A program made the translations under genes and the position numbers. The notes below the pieces were generated by a model that saw only the letters and a list, made by a program, of their open reading frames with translations, made no database searches and was not told where the DNA came from. Shown here in pieces: positions 55,719-64,000 of a stretch of DNA of 64,000 nucleotides. How positions within the stretch are numbered: position 1 is the first letter of the stretch; every line of letters starts with the position of its first letter. The stretch is from Saccharina japonica (taxonomy: Eukaryota > Sar > Phaeophyceae > Laminariales > Laminariaceae): assembly GCA_008828725.1 (NCBI GenBank), contig MEHQ01000893.1, positions 585,259 to 649,258 on the forward strand, written 5' to 3'.

Positions 55719-56550
55719 AAGACCTATGCCAATGGGAAAGCAAAGTTACCCTAAAAAGTTTGAATTCCTAAGATCCCCGCCAGATTTTTCCAGAACAAGC
55801 TTGCTATGGGACCGATTCTTAAAACGGAATATTCCCAACTTTTGGAAAAGCCCGAAAAAGGCAATTCTCAGGCCGATGTTGGGACAAGATCGGCTTGAGA
55901 AAAACTCAGGCGAATGTTAGTTCGAAGCGGCGAGATTTCGAGTCCTCGACAGACATGGATCGACGAAACCAACGACTGCGTCATGAATTCTGAACGCGGT
56001 GCGCTCGTTACGGGCTCCGACCCATCCTAGGGTCACCGTGTTCACACGATGGCCGGTGATATGTGGCGGGCGCTGGCCAGGCGTCTGATAAACAAACAAT
56101 TGGCTGCTGGTGTGCATAAAACAGATGACAAATTTTTTTTATCCGTCTCAAATGGCAAAAAAACTTTTTTTTTTCGGGTTTGGGAGAAGAGCGTAGGACG
56201 CCGCCGGCAATCTCTCGCCTCCTAGACCATGGATCCACCTTATACCTTCGAGGCCGTCATCTGCACTCGTTGGCCTTGCCCGACCCGAAGCGGGTTGGCC
56301 GTGGGCTCAGTCTATGTCGAGATCGAAGGTCTATCGTCGCACGAGCTGATTTTTATCAGGGTGTTGACGATTGCAACGAGAAATGGCAAATTGCGCCGCC
56401 TGCAGCCGTTTGAAAAAAAATAAGAAAAAAATCAAACATTTTTTTCCTTTTTTCCCACAGCGGCGGTACGAGCGGATCTTCAGCCTGAAAATTCCAGGCA
56501 AATATTTCAAAGATCGATTTCCAACTTTGCTTTCCCATTGGCATAGGTCT
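55719..56550. repeat. Inverted repeat pair flanking 770 bp
   Basis: AGACCTATGCCAATGGGAAA (from 55720) is perfectly inverted at 56523-56550, 28 bp in all. The flanks beyond it agree poorly. It could be a decayed DNA transposon; no transposase frame is present. Confidence 0.5.
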
Positions 56551-56599
56551 AAGGCCGTTTTATTTTCCAATTCGACATATTTCAAAAGTTATTAGCCGA

Positions 56600-58300
56600 A
56601 AACAAAATGGACAAATTGTGCTGCACGGACTATACGCTTCTAAGTATATATAGTGCGGTACAGGTGGCGAAGTTCGAGAGGGGTTGGAGGTTGGAAGCCG
56701 ACAAAGCGAAACAGGGTAGTTACCATAGGTACGTATCTACAACCTGGGATATCACAGGTTCGCGGGCAAAGAGTACAACACGTACTGCTGTATGGCAATG
56801 GGTCTACAGCAGTTATGTACCAAGAATTCCCCCGCTCTGTGAACGAGTTATATGTACATCAGCAGTATACGAGTACTACTAACCTGTATCGGTGCCAACT
56901 ACCAAGCACCACGAGTACGTCGTACGTATTACTATTTTGAACAATAGCAGAAGGCGAGGCTACGGTACGAGAGGCTATATAGGAGTGAAAAGGGCTTGGG
57001 CACATTAGTTGGCTTACCCTAGAAGTATTTCATTTTCACGAAAGGAACCGCTCGTGCAGACCAGTTTTCAACAATCTGGTGAAGGCAGGTAACGACAGTG
57101 TTGAAGATAATATCGATAGCAGGAACTCTTGCAGCAGGATATTTGCAACCGTCGTCAACTTGTGTGCGTTGGTGGGCGGTGGACAGCAGTCTCATCGCCA
57201 TCATCAAGAGACACGTACTCGTACACACGGAGGAACTCAAACCACAAAACATCAGGAACCAGTTAGGAAAAGTACCATACGAGCACATGGCGTGAGGCAC
57301 GGCGACCACCCCGACCACGTCCGCCACCGTCACTACCACCACCACCAGGCTTCGAGTCTAGCTCCGCTCCGCAGTCGAACCCTCTCCCTTCCTGCTTCGC
57401 GTCGTCGTTGGCTGACACTATCGCTCCCCTCGACCCGCCACCACCTTGCTGCTGCAGCAGCTGCTGTGGAAAAAAGGGGAAATGGAAAAGGAGGCACCAA
57501 ACGAACACACCACCGCCACCACACACCACCACCACGACCAGGCTTCGCGCCTAGCCCCGCCCCACAGTCGACCCCTCTCCCTTCCTGCCCCTGCCGACGC
57601 TGGGTGCATGTGGTTGGGTCGCGACTATCGGCTGTTCTGCTGTTAGTCGCCGATCCTGGTGTACCAGTATGTCTTTGCGGAGAATGATTCTCGTAGATGT
57701 ATCCCGGTCGGACGGATGGATATCTAATGGAAAAGTACATTAACCGTGATTTCGAGAAGGGTCTCTAGAAAAAAAAGGCGCCGTGTAAATTAGAAACTCG
57801 CATTCAGTAATAAGTAATAATTGTGTCAGTTGTTCGCGCGTTCACCTTTGACATACACCTGGTGCCAGGTAGCAGGGTACTGCATACGGCATGACACTAG
57901 GCATGCAGCTTGTGTCGAACTTCTTATCTCATTGTGCGCACATTTCGACATGTCATGTTTTTGACGCGCTGATTTCTGCATACAGGCCAAAGCTACGAAT
58001 ACAGGGAACATGTATATGGCTGCCCTGGAGTACGGCACAATGCAGGAGGAAAGCAGGAGAGCAGGTGGAGGCAGAGGTAACCAACCTAGCCGAAGGGTTG
58101 GCAGAATGACGTCGGAAGGCCTGGTATGGTTATAGGCACGCTGGAGGCCAACGCCAGGAAGCCGCCACGTCAGGAAACTGCTACGTACGAGGTATTTGTA
58201 CACCGTTGATAGCCACTACGTAAGCTCTACCTGGTATTCATTAGTTAGGACGGGGGGTCTCCATAATTCCCCTGCCCCTGTTTTTGGAAAGCACGACTAT
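56600..58300. other. Diverged duplicated modules, no firm gene
   Basis: Blocks at 56660-56700 (GGCGAAGTTCGAGAGGGGTT), 57020-57070 (TTTTCACGAAAGGAACCGC) and 57880-58170 (GCCGAAGGGTTGGCAGAATG) recur at 59200, 59630 and 59770-60000. At 57336-57597 a CACCACCACCACC-AGGCTTCG unit occurs twice about 190 bp apart. A 202-codon plus frame (57079-57687) spans this and is doubtful. Confidence 0.45.
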
Positions 58301-58426
58301 TACAGGGGACCATAGTAAATAGGACCAAATATTTCTAGTAAAAACTAGGTAAACATATAGGTTTTTGTGTGTACCGTAGGTCCCTATTTACTAGTGTTTA
58401 CTATGGCATCATTAGCCCACCCCGTA
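58301..58426 (+). mobile_element. MITE copy
   Basis: Starts TTACAGGGGACCATAG and ends TTAGCCCACCCCGTAA. It combines the two terminal variants and has a 10-bp tandem repeat (GTGTTTACTA) near the right end. Confidence 0.75.
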
Positions 58427-58792
58427 ATACATTATGCGTTGGTTACAAGAATAAGTTTTCATGCCGTCAGAGGCCGCGACCAATCAGATCCCGGTTTGTT
58501 GGAACGCTTTTGCTAACTTTCATCGAGTTTCAGCCCAATATCGCACTGGTGGCAGCCCTGGGACCTCAACTGAAAAACTGGCTATCCCGCCCTCTTCCAC
58601 TGGTCGTGGCGGTCAGTATGATAGCACACACCTGGTATGTGTCATTCGGGTAGATAGTGCAACCCGGCGCTCGTGTCTGACGAAATGTTGGGGTGTTCAA
58701 CTTGAACCAGCTCGTAGTGGTTCTGGAAGCTGATATCGGTGGTGAAAGTTTGGTTAGACGTACTGAGATACGATACGCCAGCATCGACGTAC

Positions 58793-59160
58793 GAACCGTA
58801 ACGCCGCAAGAACCAATCGAAACCCCGCCATCGAGACTTCGCAGTTGGTGGGGTCTGCGGTCTGCGTCTCACTCCTCCCATGCCTCCAGGGTTTCAGTGC
58901 TGTGGGTTTGTCGTCGAAGCTCAGGATGCGAGCCTCTAGGCTGCTCGGTAACCTAGGATTAGCTGGATGAGCAATGCGCTCTGGTAAAGCATCAACATGA
59001 AGCACTGAAGCACTGCTTTGCATCGGAGATAACTCTGGCACACATGTTCTTGTGGGACACAACTCACAACGGCATTCATGCGGGGCAGCGCAGCAGCCAG
59101 GTGTTGCGTGGCCTGCTGCATCTGCGATGCCATTTTTATGCAGCTTGAACTTGTGTGGCG
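58793..59160 (-). repeat. Orphan copy of the BTB-TLDc-BTB upstream module
   Basis: Opens with the conserved motif (AACCGTAACGCCGC then AGAACCAATCGAAACCC) and continues through TTTCAGTGCTGTGGGTTT to TTGCGTGGCCTGCTGCATC. To its left, where a gene would start on the minus strand, no BTB or TLDc frame is present. Confidence 0.6.
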
Positions 59161-60230
59161 ACCCGTTTTCAGTCCGAAGGGCCCGTAGCGCGAAACGGGT
59201 GGCGAAGGTCGAGAGTCGAGAGGGGTTGGAAGGCGATAATACGCGAAATACTGTACCGCTATGTCCCGAAATATAAGTACTGTGTAAATATAATATTAAT
59301 ACAAAACCAGTCCTTATTATACTTCGGGACAGATCGGTGCTGCAAGCTGCTGGACCTATTAATTATGTTGTAAGCTACAGCAGAGTAAGGTTGCGAGGGT
59401 GTGTCTAGGCTACTGCTGTGTACGTTTATACCTGGTGGGTTTACGGGTCCTGCTGTATGGTACTGCTGCAGTACCAGGTATACGGTATCAAGGATCAAGA
59501 ATAATATACCTCAGCAGTATGATACACTGCTGTATCGGCATCAACGACAGCACAGCAGAAGGTGAGGATACGTGGATGATACCAGGAGTGAATGGCTTCG
59601 TGGGCACATTACGACACGGGCAAAGCAGAATATTTTCACGAAAGGAACCGCGCGTTCAGACCACCTGTTTTCCCATCTGGTGACGGTAGGTATACCGTCC
59701 GTGGTGTCCCGTGTCTGCGCGCTCACCTACCTATTTGTGTTGATATTTCGACGGTGCTAGCAGGTGGTGTCTGGCATGTAGCTCATTCCGAACTCTATCG
59801 CCCTGATTTCTGCACACAGGCCAACGCTGTAGGGGATATCGCTGCCCGGGGACATGACGTTATGCAGAAGGAAAGCAGGAGAACAAACAAGCGAAAACAG
59901 AGAAAATCAAGATTGCCGAAGGGTTGGCAGAATGGCCCTCGGAAGGTACGATATATTCGTGGGTATGTTGGAGGCCAGCGCCGCAAAACCGTCACGCCAA
60001 AAACTGTTACGAGGTGCAGTCCCAGGGCATGGCAGTTATATATGTACTGTACTCGTACCCTTGACAAGCGACGAAGCTCGAGCTGTGTCCGGAGAAAATA
60101 CGACGCACAGCGTATCACGTATCTGCGTCCGTCTACCGCCATTCGGCGCACTCAACACGGCCATGTGCGCAACATTGAGTAAAGCGCTATCCTTTCAACC
60201 CTTTTCCCAGTCATTGTAAAAACACCCCAT
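59161..60230. other. Second set of diverged duplicated modules
   Basis: Matches blocks of 56660-58170, listed there. Two plus frames overlap (59592-60182 and 59854-60219) with no domain. Confidence 0.4.
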
Positions 60231-61428
60231 ATACTATTTTCTAGCAGTTTGTGCCCAAAAACCACGGGTCCAGTTATAAAGAAAGGGCTTTTTTTGCGGA
60301 CCGTTTTTTTTCCTCGTACCCCCGTTTTTATTTTAATATATAGGCTCTTCGTACAGACCCTCCTTTTTGTCAGCTAGATAAGTCGGTGCGCTCGACAAAC
60401 CAGGCGCAGTCTTACCAAACGTATACATGTAATCTCGTACCAGGTAGGCTTTTTGGTGAAGGGAGCTAGCGCGTTCTGGGGGGGTGCGAAAACGGAGATG
60501 TGCCGAAGGATTTCTGCGCAAGGCCTATTTTTCGGGTGGCTTATAGCGAAGGGAGCGGGCTGCGGCAGCTAGACTGGCGAGAAAGTGACGTACTGTCACA
60601 GCCAACTCTGCTTCTATGACGTGATATAGTCTCACTGAAACAACCCTGCCGGTTGGCATGGACTTTAACTTCAAAAACCGTTTGCCTTTCCCCGTGACAT
60701 TGGCGCCTTTGGACAGGCGAAGGAGGGGACCGAAGAAGAAGGCCGAGCTTGAACCGACGAGCGCAGGAGAGAGGCCGCGATCGCTGAGAAAGGTCGAGAA
60801 GGTTCGAGATCCAAGGTTCGTAGTATGATATGCAAGCGTTTTCCACCGGTATCGTACGTTGTTACATATAGTAATAGAAGCTTAACGTACGACGCATACC
60901 GCACGCAGCAGAATAAGCCGCTCGCAACGAAAACGGAACTTCGTAATGCGCCGCACAAATGGTGGCGATCGTTTCCCATCGCGTTTTAGAGCCATTCTTA
61001 CGAGCAACTTTTTTGTCCAAAATTTCCTCTTTTTTTTTTCCCAAGAACAAAAGGAAAAAGAGGAAAACGAGGATTTTTTTTCAAAGTTTGGAAATTATTT
61101 CAGAGGGGAAAAGGTTTGGAAGGCTTCGCATTCCACTCTTTGGAAAAAAATAAAAATGGAAAAAACGGATATACAGAAAATTGCCGAAAAACGTATACGT
61201 ATATTGGAATTTTGAAAAAATTGGAAATTCATGGCTCCGATAAGAATGGCCCTTAGGCGCAAGCTAGGATCCGATCACTGCCCGGTAAAGGCCGAGCAGG
61301 ACATTTCGGGACTTGGGACGAGCGCGCAGCTAAATTTTGTTTTCCCTCGCCTTCTGCTTATGCGCTCGGGACGCCACCGCACAGTCGTACTTATATTGTT
61401 CTACAGGCGCTAGCAACCCATTTGAGAA
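60231..61428. other. No gene recognised; A-rich stretch
   Basis: 61020-61220 is dominated by runs of A and T. Frames elsewhere are short. Confidence 0.4.
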
Positions 61429-61805
61429 TGTGAGGAAGCTACTGTAGGTATAAGAGGACAGGGTATCCCTAGCCAGGTCAGCCTATGGAACGGGTACTCC
61501 TAATTCGTCCTGCCGACGGCGCCAATTGTGAGGAAGCTGGGTATAAGAGGACAGGGTATCCCTAGCCAGGTCAGCCTATGGAACGGGTACTCGTTGGTAC
61601 TCACGTGTGTTGTTTGCTTAGAGATAGAAGAAGAGCAGCTTTATTCCTTTTCCGTGATGAACGACTGAAAGCCGAGGTAGATACGTAGATACTACCGGTG
61701 GTTCCCATCTAAGATACCGCCTTCCAAGTACTACCAATACGATTATTATACCTGATACCAGGTATATACCAACGATTCCACATCGCAACAGCAGTACCAT
61801 AACAC
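61429..61805 (-). mobile_element. TRIM remnant: LTR, primer site and LTR stub
   Basis: A complete LTR (61527-61805) matches those at 8881-9625. A primer-binding-site variant lies at 61507-61524 (minus TGGCGCCGTCGGCAGGAC), after a 2-nt spacer. A 72-bp LTR stub (61429-61500) follows with nearly no interior. A deletion derivative of the TRIM. Confidence 0.8.
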
Positions 61806-61879
61806 TAACCGGTACGTTCAATTTGATTTGCGTCACACTAGTTCATAGTTTCGGCGATATATGACTCCTCACCCGGGGT

Positions 61880-62260
61880 TCACAACGGCCAGTATGTGCC
61901 CCATCGTGCAATCGACGCATGCTGCTGCGGTCGGGGTACGTCGTATGGACGTACATAGCACTATTTTGTTTTTCCTCCTGGGACTCCTGACCCGGCTATA
62001 GTATATAGGAGCTCTTTCCCTCGCGCTAAAACTGATTTTTAGAGAGAAACGCCAAAAGAAAAAAATGCAAACCCGATGAACAAATCTCAGAGGCCTTTTG
62101 GGATATCACGAAGAAAAACAAATTGGATAGCACCCGATGACATTTCAGCGATATTAGGATAAAGGAGCCCGCTCAGTCCGTCAGAAATGTTGGTGTTTGC
62201 CTCATGAGGCGAATAAAAGTGTCACTGGGACCACACTATCGTAGCTAAGGTGCTATAAAA
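61880..62260 (+). repeat. Dispersed repeat G, diverged copy
   Basis: Blocks ACCCGATGAACAAATCTC, GGATAAAGGAGCCC and TATCGTAGCTAAGGTGC follow the order seen at 46050 and 50150. Confidence 0.45.
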
Positions 62261-62435
62261 ACACAGACAAACGCAGGGTAGCCGAAGATAAAGGAAGAAA
62301 AGGTCCGTACCAGCGAACGATCGACACGTTTACGAGAGATAACATATTCGAGGGGGTGAACCAAAGCTGGTGGTGGGGGGCTCGACTCTGCCCCATCTGT
62401 ATGGATATATGAATACGTTGAAAAAATTGTTATTA

Positions 62436-62880
62436 CGGGGGGCCATAGTAAATACTAGTAAATAGGACCAAATATTGCTAGTAAAAATAGGCAACATGTA
62501 GTTTTTTGTGTGTACCGTAGGTCCTATTTACTATTTTTTTTTTTTTTTGTTTTGTCCATCCCATTTATTATCTTCGCACTTTCGTATTTCTCCCTCCCTA
62601 GTCGTAACTCAGATCCGGGGTCACAAAGTAGGCTCCTCTCCCGCCTCCCCCACTACGGTTCTTGCTTTGCATTTTCATCGCGAGAAGATTTCAGCACTTT
62701 CTTCCCTCGTCAACTCTCGTCGAATTTTGCTTACCCACGCTACTAATATGCGCTCTCGACAGTCGGTGTCATTTGAGAATAAAAACCTCCATGGGGAGAA
62801 TCGAACCCTCGACATCCGGCCCAAAAGGCTTCGTGGCTACCAGTTAGACCACCGGGGCGACCGGCTTGTTCCTCCGTAAT
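62436..62880 (+). mobile_element. MITE carrying a SINE
   Basis: Left part TTACGGGGGGCCATAGTAAA to GGTCCTATTTACTA; right tip GTTCCTCCGTAA at 62868-62879. It is split at the same place as the MITE at 48220, and the SINE has the same orientation. Confidence 0.75.
62536..62866 (-). mobile_element. SINE, full-length
   Basis: The best reference copy. On the minus strand: head GGTCGCCCCGGTGGTCTAAC with B box GGGTTCGATTCTCC, linker ATGACACCGACTGTCGAGAG, complete body and GGGATGGACAAAAC tail. Confidence 0.92.
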
Positions 62881-63439
62881 AGTCGAAATCGCTCGGGGTG
62901 TAAATGGAGAACCTTGAAGGCGAGAACACGCCCCCCCCCCCCTCCCCTCTGACTGATATTTCACGTTTCATATATAGCAACAAGACGAAGCCGGCGTTCT
63001 GCTTCCGGCCACCAGCGGCCGTGCTTGGAATGTGAGTTATCGGCAACGCAGAGAGGCAGGATCTTCTTCAGCGACTTGGAAAGGTCAATTCGCAGCGTAC
63101 TTGGCTCGTGGTCCGCGGACAGGCGATCGGCGGTTTGAGTGAGGAGGAGGAGGAGGAGGAGGAGATGGTGACGGAAACAGACAGACAGGTGCGCAGCATT
63201 TCCTGAAGTGGAGTTGGAACGTCCTGCGTAACGAATTGTGTACGTCCGGTGTGGGCATAGTCTGCTGCTGTATGTAGTGTGAGGTTAAATCCCCCGAGTA
63301 AGCCAAGCGGAAATAAAAGCGTCTTTCACGGAATGCTACCATAACTTTCTCTCCTCGTAGTTTTTTTTCACCGACCGTGTTCAGGAAGTTTTTTACTGCG
63401 GTACCAGTACTCGTAGAGGCACACCAAGCGACCCAGGGT
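62881..63439. other. No gene recognised; GAG tract
   Basis: A (GAG)7 tract lies at 63141-63162 and a C run at 62931-62942. No supported frame. Confidence 0.4.
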
Positions 63440-63870
63440 ACGATAAGGGCAACATCATCAGTTTTTTAGACTCCTCTCTTGGTCATAGTATAGGAACTCC
63501 CATAACCGATTATAAGAACACATTCGCTACATGAGCCCGACACACATTCCTATATGCGCTGGTAGAGGTATCTGAAGTTTTTTTTAAAAAACTCAATCGG
63601 ATCCCAACGTACTGTACAGGACACCGATTAAGAAACAGGAAATCTGGCCCAGGCTCCAATTTTCTTCTTAGGGTGAGTGCTTTCTACACTAACTTCAAGA
63701 TGTCGACTCTCAATTTTCTTGTTTTCGTGTAAATACCAGCCTGGCTTTCTTGTTAGCCTGTTCCTTATTAAGTGTCGTGTACTGTATTGGGTAGTTTTGA
63801 GAGTTGAGGAGCGCCGTCAGTGATGAACATTAAGTCTCAAATTTGCTACCCCTACGGTAGCCTGGTCCAC
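63440..63870 (+). repeat. Dispersed repeats G and M, diverged
   Basis: Starts with TTGGTCATAGTATAGGAACT, like 46150, and ends in the hairpin-like TTGCTACCCCTACGGTAGCC. Confidence 0.4.
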
Positions 63871-63894
63871 TCATCGCAAAGTACTTTCGACAAC

Positions 63895-63978
63895 ATGGGC
63901 AACAGCAGTTCCAAGGACAGAGAGGTCGGTGTATCCAACGCCGTGGACGGCCAGAAAGCCGCCGATCAACTCGCGTAG
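63895..63978 (+). CDS. Short ORF with N-myristoylation-like start; possibly a first exon
   Basis: 27 codons, MGNSSSKDREVG to DGQKAADQLA, in a good start context (CAACATGGG). MGNSSSK fits the N-myristoyltransferase consensus (Gly2, Ser6, Lys7). A GTAGTG just before the stop could be a donor, so the gene may continue outside the window. The final VDG-Q-DQLA peptide and the DNA after it (AAGCTCGTCCTC) recur at 43595-43650, which leaves a repeat origin open. Confidence 0.35.
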   Translation: MGNSSSKDREVGVSNAVDGQKAADQLA

Positions 63979-64000
63979 TGTTCTTTCGAAGCTCGTCCTC

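Noticed and set aside
57079..57687. 202-codon frame with His/Thr-rich repeats
   Set aside because: Crosses a tandem repeat and duplicated modules; other frames are equally open.

Overview
This looks like nuclear DNA of a eukaryote with a repeat-rich, intron-bearing genome. The evidence is GTGAGT and GTAGGT splice donors with CAG acceptors, one intron of about 820 bp supported by reading phase, tRNA-derived SINEs, LTR elements, MITEs, satellite arrays and low-complexity Ala/Gly/Glu-rich proteins. A stramenopile alga, possibly a brown alga, is my guess from the long intron and the style of the proteins; nothing here proves it. I see no bacterial operons, rRNA genes, intact tRNA genes or CRISPR arrays.

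Genes are few. The best supported are two paralogues on the minus strand (40007-41764 and 52330-54210) that encode BTB-TLDc-BTB proteins. They share an upstream module, and a third copy of that module near 58.8 kb has no gene. A 609-residue Ala/Glu-rich, probably coiled-coil protein lies at 19723-21549, with a truncated copy at 12345-13112. A two-exon Ala/Pro/Gly-rich gene sits in a tandem duplication; the second copy (25412-27176) is intact and the first (22146-23658) is frameshifted. A 27-codon ORF with a myristoylation-like start lies at the right edge.

Layout: 1-9.6 kb is a mosaic of SINEs, MITEs, LTR fragments and a TRIM element. From 9.8 to 17.8 kb come two GC-rich satellite arrays with a 419-bp higher-order repeat, linked by a segmental duplication with an offset of 5229 bp. 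From 19.5 to 27.5 kb is the main gene cluster. From 27.5 to 39.4 kb are minisatellites, a large TIR element and repeated cassettes bordered by long C or G runs. From 40 to 61 kb are the BTB-TLDc-BTB genes, their duplicated flanks and nested transposons. From 61.4 to 64 kb are a TRIM fragment, a MITE-SINE composite and the edge ORF.

The most unusual signals are four. (1) A cassette that carries a start codon and ends in a C run encoding polyproline is repeated through the window and forms the N-terminus of the 609-residue protein. (2) A 168-bp insertion looks like a captured plus-strand strong-stop DNA carrying much of a tRNA-Ser. (3) A MITE holds a SINE that holds a Mutator-like element. (4) The word TACCAGGTA/TACCTGGTA and small palindromic insertions recur widely. 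Single Ns at 13113 and 23964 fall exactly where duplicated copies stop matching, so those breakpoints may be assembly joins.
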